Positions 20,224 through 29,073 of a stretch of 64,000 nucleotides of DNA are shown in pieces. Source of the stretch: G025836975 sp048751585 (lineage in GTDB: Bacteria; Pseudomonadota; Gammaproteobacteria; Burkholderiales; Burkholderiaceae_B); assembly GCF_048751585.1 (NCBI RefSeq), contig NZ_JAZHOB010000001.1, forward strand, positions 62,001-126,000. The letters run 5' to 3'. A program made the position numbers and the translations under genes. Numbering within the stretch: the stretch's first letter is position 1; every line of letters begins with the position of its first letter. Under the pieces are notes generated by a model. The model saw only the letters and a program-made list of their open reading frames with translations. It was not told where the DNA came from and did not search any database.

Positions 20224-20252
20224 AAAAAAAATGGGCTGTATGCCCCAGCCCA
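20224..20252 (-). terminator. Terminator-like leader hairpin directly upstream of rimP
   Basis: On the minus strand, TGGGCTG (20252-20246), a 7-base loop and CAGCCCA (20238-20232) are followed by eight T, ending 7 bp before the rimP ATG. It has all parts of an intrinsic terminator and must be read through to express rimP-nusA-infB. Rfam has a rimP leader family for gammaproteobacteria, interpreted as premature terminators; this looks like a betaproteobacterial counterpart by position. Confidence 0.8.
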
Positions 20253-20592
20253 CTGTTATCGCATCTGCGGCGCGTCCCTGGCATGTATCCAAGCCGGCAC
20301 GTCGCGTGACGCATTCGAAAATGTGCCGCTATGATTGTTGCCGGCCAGGAACTGCTGCCATTGCAGTCGTGGCTTGCAGCCAGCAACCGCAAAGCCTCTA
20401 GGACAAAACAATATAGCTGTAAAGCCCTACATTCTAACAGAAAATCAGAAAATTTCCTGTTATGTCTGGGCCTTACACATAAAAAGCAACACATGCGGCA
20501 CCCGGTGGCCGGCGATCCGGTCGCCGGGTCGCCAGTCGATGCCCAATGTGCCCTTTGGCTACTTTGAATACACCAGCCCGGCAAACCGCAGA
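20253..20592 (-). promoter_or_regulatory. Leader region of the rimP-nusA-infB operon, with candidate promoter
   Basis: A 340-bp gap between rluB and rimP without a convincing gene. On the minus strand TTAGAA (20437-20432) and TATATT (20415-20410), 16 bp apart, are a possible sigma-70 promoter in the most AT-rich part. It would give a leader of about 190 nt ending in the hairpin before rimP. Confidence 0.35.
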
Positions 20593-22362
20593 CTAGCGGC
20601 CGCGCCCGCCACCCAGCTTGCCCAAATGGGATTCATGGGCCGAAGCGCCGCGAGGCTGCCAATCGTCGCCACGGGCGGTGGTGGATCGGGCTCTGGGCGC
20701 ACCGGCCTTGCCGGTTTTGGCTTTGGACTTGCCCTCGGCCTGGCCGGCACGAGGGGCTGCTTTCCCGCCAGCCTTGGGCGTGCGCGCCCCAGGACCGCGG
20801 CGCCTTGCGTCGGCCGGGGAGCCCTCGGCTTGCGGTCCACGCGGAGCGCCCGCCGGCCTCTTGCCGCGACCGCCTGTTTTACGCGCCCCCGCTGAAACAT
20901 TTCCATTCGGGTGGCCGTTCGCCAGGCCGCCGCTGAACATCAAGCCGGTACCGTAGGGGTCGGACGGGTAGGCTTCGCCTGTCGCTCCGCGAATCGGACG
21001 GCCGCCCGACAACTTGCCGCGGCGACTGACCTTCGCGCCGTTCATGCCATTGCGTTCCATCGTGCCGAACCCGGGAGGCAAGGCGCTGTCGTGCGAAGCG
21101 GGCTGCCGCTCGCGGCGCCCACCCCGGCCTTCGAACCCCTCGGAATCGTCCTCTTGCAAAAGCCCCAGCTGGAGCATCAGCGCGGTAACGATGGAGCTGT
21201 CGAGCTCTTCCCAACGGCCCCGGCGCAGGTTGCGCGGCAGAACCACTTCGCCGAAACGAGTGCGGATCAGCCGGCTGACGGTCACGCCCGCCGCTTCGAA
21301 CATCCGCCGCACTTCGCGGTTGCGCCCTTCTTTCAGGGTGACCCTATACCAACGGTTGCTGCCTTCCCCGCCCAGGTATTCCAGGGAGCCGAACTGAGCC
21401 ATGCCATCGTCCAGCTGTATGCCTTTCAGCAGGCTGGCCTGCTGCTCGTCGCCCAATTCGCCCAGCACGCGTACGGCATACTCGCGCTCGGCGCCATAGC
21501 GAGGATGCATCAGCCGGTTGGCCAGATCGCCCGAGGTGGTAAGAATAAGCAGGCCTTCGGTATTCAGATCGAGCCTGCCGACCGAAAGCCACTTGCCCAC
21601 GCGCATCTTGGGCAAACGGGCAAAGACGGTGGCACGCCCTTCCGGGTCGTCGTGACTGACGATTTCGCCGGCCGGCTTGTGATAAAGGATGATGCGGGGC
21701 GGCTTCTTGGCGTTGGGGCGGGTTATGGCCCGACCGTTGACCCGGACTTGATCGTTGGCGCCTACACGCTGGCCGATATGGGCGGGCTCGCCGTTGACGG
21801 ACACGCGCCCGGCAACGATCAACTCTTCCATCTCGCGGCGCGAACCGATGCCCGCATCGGCCAGCACCTTGTGCAGCTTGGGCATCAAGGCGTCGCTGCC
21901 AAGATACTTGCCCAGTCGCTGGGCTATGGGGGCGGCGCTCTCCAGATAGGCCAGCGCCTGTTCGGTTTCCTGCTCGTTCTCGACCGTATCCGGGCGCCGC
22001 GCACCGCGGCTGTTGCGGCGGCCGCCCGTGCCATCGGAGGCGCCGGCAACCGTGGCGGCGGCATCATTTGCGCCCTCCGCGGCATTGGCCGCGGCCGGCT
22101 TGCGCCGCCGCGGGCTGCGGGCCGGCTTCACAGCCACGGCCGGGCTGTCGGGGCTTTCGCCCGAGGCATGCCCCGCGGCCTGGTCGACATCGCCTGCCGG
22201 GACGGCCTCGGCATCGCCGCGCCGCCGGCGGAACGGAGTCCGAAGCTTGCGGCCGCGGCCGCGAGGCGCCGCCGGCTTGGACTCATCCGCAGCGGCATCC
22301 GTGTTTCCGTGAGAGGCGGCTTCGCCCGCCGGCAGTCTGTATTCTTCGTTTGCTTCAGTCAT
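20593..22362 (-). CDS. rluB: 23S rRNA pseudouridine(2605) synthase RluB with long basic extensions
   Basis: A 589-residue protein, about twice the E. coli length. An S4 domain (KLHKVLADAGIGSRREMEELI, about 163-183) and the RsuA/RluB catalytic domain (GRLDLNTEGLLILT with the catalytic Asp, about 263) form the core. About 160 residues before and 170 after are low-complexity, rich in Arg, Gly, Ala, Lys and Pro, and probably disordered and RNA-binding. It modifies the peptidyl-transferase region of 23S rRNA. The start overlaps scpB by 8 bases. Confidence 0.93.
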   Translation of the reverse strand: MTEANEEYRLPAGEAASHGNTDAAADESKPAAPRGRGRKLRTPFRRRRGDAEAVPAGDVDQAAGHASGESPDSPAVAVKPARSPRRRKPAAANAAEGANDAAATVAGASDGTGGRRNSRGARRPDTVENEQETEQALAYLESAAPIAQRLGKYLGSDALMPKLHKVLADAGIGSRREMEELIVAGRVSVNGEPAHIGQRVGANDQVRVNGRAITRPNAKKPPRIILYHKPAGEIVSHDDPEGRATVFARLPKMRVGKWLSVGRLDLNTEGLLILTTSGDLANRLMHPRYGAEREYAVRVLGELGDEQQASLLKGIQLDDGMAQFGSLEYLGGEGSNRWYRVTLKEGRNREVRRMFEAAGVTVSRLIRTRFGEVVLPRNLRRGRWEELDSSIVTALMLQLGLLQEDDSEGFEGRGGRRERQPASHDSALPPGFGTMERNGMNGAKVSRRGKLSGGRPIRGATGEAYPSDPYGTGLMFSGGLANGHPNGNVSAGARKTGGRGKRPAGAPRGPQAEGSPADARRRGPGARTPKAGGKAAPRAGQAEGKSKAKTGKAGAPRARSTTARGDDWQPRGASAHESHLGKLGGGRGR

Positions 22363-23137
22363 TTTCGTTCGGGTACTCCGTTTTTATCTGTTCGTTCAGC
22401 GGCAAGGAATTGCCGCTTTCATGTTCTGTGGTCGCCAGCGCGGGATCGTCTTCCGGCTCCTGGCCGGTCCCTGCTTCGCTTTCGTTTGGGATGCCATTGG
22501 CGATAATGCCGCCGTCCTGCCGCGGATCGTCGGCGGAAACGCCGGGCTCCTCTGAGGCGCCGGCGATTGCCGCGCTACCGCCTGTTTCTTCAAGCTCCAG
22601 CCCGGCCAAGGCAACGACCGCTTCGTGCGATTCGAGTTCCGGCAATTCATCCAGCGCCTTCAAGCCCAGGTCGTCCAGGAACTGGCGTGTGGTGCCCAGC
22701 AGGGCCGGCCGGCCAGGCGCGTCGCGATGGCCCAGCACTTCGATCCAGCCGCGATCCTCTAGTGTGCGGACGATCTGCGACGAAACCGTTACACCGCGAA
22801 TATCTTCGATGTCTCCGCGGGTGACCGGCTGGCGCCAGGCAATGATGGCCAGGGTTTCAAGCACCGCCCGCGAGTACTTGGGAGGCTTCTCGGGATTCAG
22901 CCGGGCCAGAAAGCGCTGCATCTCCGGGCGGCTCTGAAAGCGCCAGCCCGAAGCGAGACCGACCAGCTCAAGGCCTTTTTCGCTCCAGTCCGCCTGAAGG
23001 GCGGACAGGTAGCGGTGCAGATCATCGCTGGAAAAGTCTTCTGCTGCGAACAGCTTGCGTAACTCGGCTATGGGCATGGGCTGGTCGGCGCATAAAAGCG
23101 CCGTTTCCAGCACGCGGATGATCTCGGTTTCAGTCAT
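22355..23137 (-). CDS. scpB: Chromosome segregation/condensation protein ScpB
   Basis: A 260-residue protein with two winged-helix domains (residues 1-170; YSRAVLETLAIIAWRQPVTRGDIEDIRGV is typical) and an acidic tail of about 80 residues. It forms the kleisin complex with ScpA and SMC. No scpA lies upstream, as the initiator tRNA gene follows divergently, so ScpA must be encoded elsewhere. It shares its 71-bp upstream gap with the tRNA promoter. Confidence 0.93.
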   Translation of the reverse strand: MTETEIIRVLETALLCADQPMPIAELRKLFAAEDFSSDDLHRYLSALQADWSEKGLELVGLASGWRFQSRPEMQRFLARLNPEKPPKYSRAVLETLAIIAWRQPVTRGDIEDIRGVTVSSQIVRTLEDRGWIEVLGHRDAPGRPALLGTTRQFLDDLGLKALDELPELESHEAVVALAGLELEETGGSAAIAGASEEPGVSADDPRQDGGIIANGIPNESEAGTGQEPEDDPALATTEHESGNSLPLNEQIKTEYPNEND

Positions 23138-23166
23138 CGGTGAAATGGGGCAAAAGACCGCCTGAT

Positions 23167-23195
23167 TTGCATAAAATTAATGGATGGGTTAATAT
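23167..23195 (+). promoter_or_regulatory. Promoter of the initiator tRNA gene
   Basis: TTGCAT (23167-23172) and TAATAT (23190-23195) are 17 bp apart and end 13 bp before the tRNA. The scpB promoter must lie in the same 71-bp gap. Confidence 0.6.
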
Positions 23196-23208
23196 CTTTT
23201 TCTTCAGA

Positions 23209-23285
23209 CGCGGGGTGGAGCAGTCTGGCAGCTCGTCGGGCTCATAACCCGAAGGTCACAGGTTCAAATCCTGTCCCCGCAACCA
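23209..23285 (+). tRNA. Initiator tRNA-Met (CAT)
   Basis: A 77-nt cloverleaf with encoded CCA. The first base C does not pair with A72, and the anticodon stem has three G-C pairs (GTCGGGCTCATAACCCGA). Both are hallmarks of initiator tRNA. It has its own promoter and terminator. In E. coli one initiator tRNA gene (metY) heads the rimP-nusA-infB operon; here it is near the same genes but transcribed away from them. Confidence 0.97.
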
Positions 23286-23293
23286 GTTTCAGG

Positions 23294-23330
23294 AATGGGT
23301 CGATTGCTACAAGCAATCGACCCATTTTCG
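23294..23330 (+). terminator. Intrinsic terminator of the initiator tRNA
   Basis: Perfect 15-bp arms (AATGGGTCGATTGCT at 23294-23308; partner 23312-23326) enclose a 3-base loop and run into TTTTCG. Confidence 0.9.
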
Positions 23331-24056
23331 TTTGGGCCGGAAAAATCAAGGCCGGCAATTTTGAATCTGACGGCATTGCCCAGACCGCCAGGCGCGGCAA
23401 CAAGCGCACCCGCCAGCGAACCAGCAAACAGCCTGACCAGCGGACCGGCAACCCCTGTCGCCAATATCGCTTGCACCAAGGAATGGGTCCCGTTTCCGGC
23501 GGCCGTCCGGGCGGAATGCCCAGTGCATGCCGCGCTAACACGACCTGCCGCCGTCCGGCTCATGACTTGTCGCGCAAACAGAAAAATGGCGCGGCAAAGC
23601 ATCGCCAGCCATAAAGGCGCGCTGCGTTTGTCGATTGCATAAATTCCCGGCAAGCCGGACTCAGACGGGGTATCAGTCATTATTCCTGTTTCAGCAGGCA
23701 GCTAGGCCGGAACATTCGCGGCGGCTCTGAAACCCGAACACGAATCCGTCTACGAAAAAGCAGCCGACTACTGTGAAATATTGCAATTCAAGCGCTTCCG
23801 ATCCGCCAGGGGCGTGCCCATGAAATGAGCAAAGCCCGACATATGCGATAGACGCCTGTTTAAAGATTATTCAATTTATATTGCGATTGGCCGGAGAATT
23901 GGAATCATCGCGAGCCATGACCAGCAGGTGCTTGGAATGCGTGTTGTTTAATTAAAAACTGGGCAGACAGCAGGACGACGATGTTCGATGGCAACGTGTC
24001 CGACCTGTGGCGGTAACAGTTCCATTACACCATTTGCGGGCACGCAATGCAAGAAT
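23331..24056. other. Intergenic region with gene remnants between tRNA-fMet and the COG0523 gene
   Basis: No intact gene is convincing. A minus-strand frame (23680 to 23264) begins with an ATG and an AGGA site but runs through the terminator into the tRNA, so it is at best a truncated gene. A short plus-strand frame (about 23711-23828) reads AALKPEHESVYEKAADYC, protein-like but without a start. At 23988 an ATG opens MATCPTCGGNSSITPF with a CPxCG knuckle, but the frame continues antisense over the next gene. The stretch looks like eroded coding DNA. Confidence 0.45.
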
Positions 24057-25097
24057 TCACTTAACAAAGTTGTGGACAGGCGACATTGGAACGGGCGCTG
24101 CGCCCCCGGGCAGTCCGGCCAGCACTTGCGCACTCAATGCAGCCTTGTCCGTCTCCTGGAAAATAAACACCAGCACCGACAAGGTATCCGCTTCGGTGCC
24201 GTCCATGGGCTCCATGGGGTAAAGCTGCCTATGCACCGCATGCACCGCATACGATTGCGCCTGGCCCCGAAACCGCAGCCTGCCCTTGACCCGCAGGAGC
24301 GCCAGGCGCTCATCCGACAAGAGCGACTCCAGCGTCCGCACGACGCTGGACCGGGTCAGCGGCTCGGTCCACTCCAAGGTCAGTGTGTCCACGCCCACAT
24401 GCCTGGCTCCCGCCGAAGCCATGGACCGCCCCGACCATAATCCGTGCCCCTGTCCCGCCCTGCCGGCTCCCCGGTCCGCCATCGATAGCAATTGCTCTGA
24501 CCGGGGCAAGGACCGAACGTCGTATTGCGGCGCGTCGGGATTGATACCGCTCAAGGCCTGCCCCAAGTCCGCTATTTGGCCGGGCTCGGCTAGATCGGTC
24601 TTGCCTATGAGCAGGACATCGGCCAACACGGCTTGCTGCGCGGCCTCTGGATGCCGTTCCAACTGCGACAGGCCATTCAGGCCGTCAATGACCGACAGGC
24701 AACCGGCATAGCGGTAGCGCTCCGCCAGAAAGCGTTCGTAGCGCAGCGTATAGATGATGGGAGCGGGATCGGCGATGCCTGTCGTTTCTATGATGACGCG
24801 GGAAAATGGCGGGATCTTCTTGTGCAAGGCATCCATGAAAAGCCGGCGTAGCGTTTCGACCAGTTCACCCTGCAGCGCGCAGCACAGGCAGCCCGAATCG
24901 AGCAGCACGACCGTATCGCTCAACTGCTGTACACGCGCATGGTCCAGGCCTATGTCGCCCAGCTCGTTGATCAACACCATGGCCCCTTGCGCCAACCCCG
25001 CGGCGCCGGCTTCCGGCCGCAAGATGCGGTTGAGCAGCGTTGTCTTGCCGCTGCCCAGGAATCCGGAAATGACTGTCACAGGTATCTTGCCGCTCAT
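24057..25097 (-). CDS. CobW/COG0523-family G3E GTPase, putative metallochaperone
   Basis: A 346-residue G3E P-loop GTPase. Walker A GFLGSGKTT is at 12-20, the metal-binding CxCC motif GCLCC is at 69-73, ETTGIADP follows, then a CobW C-terminal domain (about 240-335). Such proteins deliver or buffer zinc, cobalt or other metals, or serve nitrile hydratase assembly. No metal-dependent enzyme or Zur box is evident nearby, so the metal is unknown. GGAAGG lies 6 bases before the chosen ATG; the frame extends 40 codons further without family similarity. Confidence 0.88.
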   Translation of the reverse strand: MSGKIPVTVISGFLGSGKTTLLNRILRPEAGAAGLAQGAMVLINELGDIGLDHARVQQLSDTVVLLDSGCLCCALQGELVETLRRLFMDALHKKIPPFSRVIIETTGIADPAPIIYTLRYERFLAERYRYAGCLSVIDGLNGLSQLERHPEAAQQAVLADVLLIGKTDLAEPGQIADLGQALSGINPDAPQYDVRSLPRSEQLLSMADRGAGRAGQGHGLWSGRSMASAGARHVGVDTLTLEWTEPLTRSSVVRTLESLLSDERLALLRVKGRLRFRGQAQSYAVHAVHRQLYPMEPMDGTEADTLSVLVFIFQETDKAALSAQVLAGLPGGAAPVPMSPVHNFVK

Positions 25098-25234
25098 GGC
25101 TGGCCTTCCGGCTCCGTTCAATACAACACAAAAACGCATCTCGTGCGCCGCGCGCGTCGGTCCATGGACTACACTTGCATCGTGTTGACTTGGCGATCCG
25201 CCACACTCCACAGCCATAAACGATACCGAAAGCC

Positions 25235-26371
25235 TTGCCAGTAAGCTTCACCCTGACCCGCCGCCTGCATGATATTAACGCCGCGCAATGGAATCGGCTG
25301 GCGGGGGACCATCCGCTCGTCCGCCACGAGTTCCTGCTGGCGCTGGATGAAACAGGCTGTGCAAGCCCGCGCACCGGCTGGGCGCCCCACTTCCTGCTGA
25401 TGCACCGGGGCGAAAAACTGGCCGGCGCCATGCCCCTGTACCTTAAGTTCCATTCCCGCGGCGAGTATGTGTTCGACTATTCGTGGGCGCAAGCCTTCGA
25501 ACAACAGGGACTGAACTATTACCCCAAGCTGCTGAGCGCGATTCCCTTCACCCCCGTCCCCGGGCCGCGCTTGCTGGCGGCCAGCCATGCGGACCGCGTG
25601 CTGTTGGCGCGCAAGGCGATCGAAATCGGGCAGCAGAACGGCGTGTCCTCGTTGCACATTCTGTTTCCCTGCGACGACGACCGCAAGGCCCTGGAGGCAG
25701 CGGGCTTCCTGTTTCGCGAGAACGTACAGTTCCACTGGTTCAACCAGGACTACGGCAGCCTGGATGATTTCCTGGGAAGCCTGAACCAGCAAAAAAGAAA
25801 GAAGCTAAGGCAGGATGGCAAGAAGGTCCAACAGGCCGGCGTAAGCTTTCAGTGGCTGCAAGGCCGGGACATCGACGATGGCGCACTGGAGTTCTTCTAT
25901 CGCTGCTATACACAGACCTATCTGGAACACGGCAATGCGCCCTACCTGACGCGCGAATTCTTCAGTCGGCTGCGTAGCGCCATGGCGGAAAACATGGTGC
26001 TCGTGCTTGCCGAACAAGACGGAAACCCCGTGGCGTCGGCCCTGAACCTGTGCAGCGGCCGTACGCTTTATGGAAGGTACTGGGGCAGCATGCGCTATAT
26101 TCCGGGCCTGCATTTCGAAACCTGCTACATGCAGGGCATCGCCTATTGCATCGACAAGGGCCTGTCTGTATTCGAAGGCGGCGCGCAAGGCGAGCACAAG
26201 CTGTCGCGCGGCATGCTGCCCGTAAAAACATGTTCCGCGCACTGGATCTCGGATCGCCGCTACGCCGACGCCATCGCCGATTTCCTGGCGCGCGAAAGTC
26301 CCGCCATCGATGCCTACATCGACGAGCTTGCCGAGCACAGCCCGTTCAAAAAGAAGCCCGAACCAGGCTGA
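25235..26371 (+). CDS. GNAT-superfamily / FemAB-like protein (COG3146 type)
   Basis: A 378-residue protein. It resembles the family formerly described as peptidoglycan biosynthesis/recognition proteins, with two acyltransferase-like folds (GEYVFDYSWAQAFEQQGLNYYPKLL near 70-95, and FEGGAQGEHKLSRGMLPVKT near 310). They are predicted N-acyltransferases acting on an unknown amine. The start is uncertain: a TTG at 25235 gives a family-like N terminus, and a stop lies six codons upstream. It is divergent from the COG0523 gene and converges with ftrD. Confidence 0.8.
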   Translation: MPVSFTLTRRLHDINAAQWNRLAGDHPLVRHEFLLALDETGCASPRTGWAPHFLLMHRGEKLAGAMPLYLKFHSRGEYVFDYSWAQAFEQQGLNYYPKLLSAIPFTPVPGPRLLAASHADRVLLARKAIEIGQQNGVSSLHILFPCDDDRKALEAAGFLFRENVQFHWFNQDYGSLDDFLGSLNQQKRKKLRQDGKKVQQAGVSFQWLQGRDIDDGALEFFYRCYTQTYLEHGNAPYLTREFFSRLRSAMAENMVLVLAEQDGNPVASALNLCSGRTLYGRYWGSMRYIPGLHFETCYMQGIAYCIDKGLSVFEGGAQGEHKLSRGMLPVKTCSAHWISDRRYADAIADFLARESPAIDAYIDELAEHSPFKKKPEPG

Positions 26372-26404
26372 TCCCGGCACAGCGGGCTTGATGGGGCCAG
26401 ACTC

Positions 26405-27814
26405 TTACCAGACCACGAAAAACAGGACCCAGGCAGTACAAAAGGGAACCACGCCCAATGCCACCATGGACAGCGCCAGCCCCCGGCGCCAAGGCGATTC
26501 CGTACGCAGGCCCGTCAAGCGCCATACCAGCCGAAAGCTCCACAACAAAGCCAGTCCAAGAAAGCCAAAGCGCAACCCTGTCGCCCATCCGGTCGACACG
26601 CCCTCGTGCTGCAACAGCGTCAGCGTGGTGGCCGACAAGCCCAGGAATACACCCACGCCGGCCGCCGGGATCAGCCCCTGCGCCAGCTTGTGCAAGCCGC
26701 CGCGGGTCGCGACCCGGGCTCCGCAGGGATGACGGACGCCAGGCTTATCCATGGCCGGCAAATAGCGATCGGCCGCCCACAACCCCAGATAGACCGGGCC
26801 GCCCACGCATAGCGCACTGCCGAAAATAAAGGTAAGAATGACGTTGGCGTCCAGCCAGCTGAAGCTGTCGTTCACCTCCGGATAATGCGTCAGGATAAAC
26901 CAGGGCGCATTCTGGGCCAGCGGCCAATAGATATCGTGATTGACCAGCCAGGTGGCCTCCGCCTGCTTCAGGAACACGAACCAGGGGCTGGAGCTCCATA
27001 GAAATGCGCCGACGGCCAGGCCCATCAAGCCGAACGCAATCAAGGCGGTCTGCCATCCATCGCCGCTGGCGACGTGAACGATTTCCGCCTCCGGCGAGCG
27101 CGGCGTCAGGTGTATGGCTCCACGATAATCGCTGCAGCGCCCGCACATATGGCAATCCGAAGCGCCCTGCATATGGCGCAGCGGCACCAGAGGCGCGCAA
27201 TTGATGGCCTCGGTGCGCCGCTCCGGGCGGCGCCAGGCCTCTTCATCCACTTTGTAATGCCAGGGAGCAAGCTTGGCCAGAAGATTGAACACGCCATTGA
27301 CCGGACACAAATACTTGCACCACACCCGCTTGTTGCGCCCGTACAGCCAGCCCACCACCATGGCGGCGGCCGTGGAGCCGCCCAGCACCGCCAGAACGGC
27401 CCATGGGTATTGATAGACGCTGACCAATTGGCCATAGATCGTCGTCAGCGAGAACGCGACAAAAGGCCATCCGCCCCAGCGCATCCATTTGGGTATGGCT
27501 CCGCCCCGCCCATGTTCGCTGGCCCATTCGGACAGCATGCCTTCCGGACAGAACCACCCGCACCAGGCGCGCCCGAACAACGGCATGGACAGCAGCACAA
27601 AAGGCCACCATATGCCCCAGAAAGCGAACTGAGCGAAAACGGTCAGGTTATTGAACACCGACGCCGTGCGGTCCGGCAGAGGCAGCACGGCCGGCACCAC
27701 CAGCAATGTCAGATAGAACGCCACGATGACCCACTGCATGATGCGCAAGCAGGCCGCGTGATCGCGCAGGAAATCGGCGAACTTTCCCGTTGCCGTCCGT
27801 AAAGCCAAAGCCAT
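26405..27814 (-). CDS. ftrD: Membrane polyferredoxin FtrD of the ferrous iron transporter
   Basis: A 469-residue inner-membrane protein with about eight hydrophobic segments. NapH/CcoG-like cysteine motifs are CGWFCPEG (Cys85, Cys89), CKYLCPVNG (Cys166, Cys170) and CHMCGRC (Cys221-227), able to hold 4Fe-4S clusters. In the Bordetella and Burkholderia Ftr systems the polyferredoxin is thought to pass electrons linked to Fe(II) oxidation by the cupredoxin. It is the last gene of ftrABCD, 11 bp after ftrC. Confidence 0.88.
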   Translation of the reverse strand: MALALRTATGKFADFLRDHAACLRIMQWVIVAFYLTLLVVPAVLPLPDRTASVFNNLTVFAQFAFWGIWWPFVLLSMPLFGRAWCGWFCPEGMLSEWASEHGRGGAIPKWMRWGGWPFVAFSLTTIYGQLVSVYQYPWAVLAVLGGSTAAAMVVGWLYGRNKRVWCKYLCPVNGVFNLLAKLAPWHYKVDEEAWRRPERRTEAINCAPLVPLRHMQGASDCHMCGRCSDYRGAIHLTPRSPEAEIVHVASGDGWQTALIAFGLMGLAVGAFLWSSSPWFVFLKQAEATWLVNHDIYWPLAQNAPWFILTHYPEVNDSFSWLDANVILTFIFGSALCVGGPVYLGLWAADRYLPAMDKPGVRHPCGARVATRGGLHKLAQGLIPAAGVGVFLGLSATTLTLLQHEGVSTGWATGLRFGFLGLALLWSFRLVWRLTGLRTESPWRRGLALSMVALGVVPFCTAWVLFFVVW

Positions 27815-27825
27815 GGCGTGCCCGT

Positions 27826-28677
27826 CTATGCCGATGCGGCGGACAGCGGCCGGGCCTGCCCGGCCATGGCGCTTGCATGCCGAAGCACCGCCCAGGCCGC
27901 CACCCAGTACGCCATCCAGATCAACACCTGCGACAGGGCGGGATAGGCGCGATAGCCGGCGAAATCAGCCAGGACCTTGCCCGGGCCGCCGTCCGCGCTC
28001 AGGAGCCAGGAGCTGTCCCATACCGGATCGATCAGGGTGGGCAGGACATCAAGCGATATCAAGTGATCCAGCCCGCTGACCAGCAGGGAACTGGCCAACA
28101 GCAGCAACAGGATCTCGGTCAGCTTGAAAAAACGCCGCCAGGTAATCAGCTTGCCGCCCAATTGCAGTATCCAGAACGAAGCCAGCGCCGCCAGAAAACC
28201 CAGCACGCCCGCCAGAGCCAGGCTCCATCCAGAGCCGCTGGCCGCGCCGGCGGCCACAGTGCCGTATAAAAACACCACGGTTTCGCTGCCTTCCCTGGCG
28301 ACGGCGATCATGACCAGCGCCAGCAAGCCCCACCAGTTGGACTCGGCCAGTTCGCGGGTCGCACCCGTTTCCAATTCCCTTTTCAGCGTGCGCCCGTGGC
28401 GCCTCATCCAGTACACCATTTGCACCACCAGCGCGCAGGCCGCCAGCGCCATGATCGCCTGGAACCACTCCTGCCCTTCGCTGGACAGCCAGGAAGAGAC
28501 GCCCAGCAAGACCAGGGCCAGCATTACCGCCAGCCCCAGCCCTGCGGCCACGCCGCCCCACAGCCAGGGCAGGCCCTTGCGGCCTTCGGGGCTGGCGCGC
28601 AACCAGGTAAAAAGTATGCCCACGACGAGCAGGGCTTCGACGCTTTCGCGCCATACGATGAATGCTACTTGTTCCAT
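27826..28677 (-). CDS. ftrC: FTR1-family iron permease FtrC
   Basis: A 283-residue protein with seven predicted helices and the two REXXE iron-binding motifs of Ftr1/EfeU permeases, RESVE (10-14) and REGSE (128-132). It moves iron across the inner membrane after oxidation on the periplasmic side. It lies 54 bp after ftrB and 11 bp before ftrD. Confidence 0.93.
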   Translation of the reverse strand: MEQVAFIVWRESVEALLVVGILFTWLRASPEGRKGLPWLWGGVAAGLGLAVMLALVLLGVSSWLSSEGQEWFQAIMALAACALVVQMVYWMRRHGRTLKRELETGATRELAESNWWGLLALVMIAVAREGSETVVFLYGTVAAGAASGSGWSLALAGVLGFLAALASFWILQLGGKLITWRRFFKLTEILLLLLASSLLVSGLDHLISLDVLPTLIDPVWDSSWLLSADGGPGKVLADFAGYRAYPALSQVLIWMAYWVAAWAVLRHASAMAGQARPLSAASA

Positions 28678-28731
28678 TTTTTGCCGATTCGGACCCGGTC
28701 CATTAATGCTGAAAAAAAAGCCGCGCCGGCG

Positions 28732-29073
28732 CTAAGGCTTGGGCACGACGACCAGCACGCCCTTTACATCGGGATGAAAGTCGTCGAAAAAGGGATATTC
28801 CCCAGGGCGCGAAATGGTAATGACGACAAAGGACTTGACCCCCGGCCCCATGACTTTTTCCTTGCGCAAGGGCAGGCTTTCGAATTCGACGGGTTCCTTG
28901 CTTTCGTTGACCAGCAACAGCTTGAAGCGGCCGGCAGGCACTTCCAGCCTGGCCGGCTCGAAGGTGCCGTCCGGCTTGAAGGTCAGCGTAAAGGTCGGCA
29001 TCTCGGCCGCCAGGGCCGGGCCCGCGCCCGCCGCCAGACACAAAGCAAGCAGGAGGCGTCCAAGAATAGACAT
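28732..29073 (-). CDS. ftrB: Periplasmic cupredoxin-like protein FtrB
   Basis: A 113-residue protein with a signal peptide (MSILGRLLLALCLAAG, cleavage after ALA near 22) and an EfeO-type cupredoxin fold. GEYPFFDDFHPDVKG near the end holds the likely His ligand. In Ftr systems it is proposed to be the Fe(II) oxidase. The ATG overlaps the ftrA stop in a TGATG junction, showing translational coupling. Confidence 0.88.
   Translation of the reverse strand: MSILGRLLLALCLAAGAGPALAAEMPTFTLTFKPDGTFEPARLEVPAGRFKLLLVNESKEPVEFESLPLRKEKVMGPGVKSFVVITISRPGEYPFFDDFHPDVKGVLVVVPKP

Noticed and set aside
23264..23680. 138-codon minus-strand gene
   Set aside because: It has a fair ribosome site but ends by reading through the tRNA terminator into the tRNA, so an intact gene is unlikely.
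23209..24056. Integrated element at the initiator tRNA
   Set aside because: No integrase and no duplicated tRNA 3' end seen in the window.
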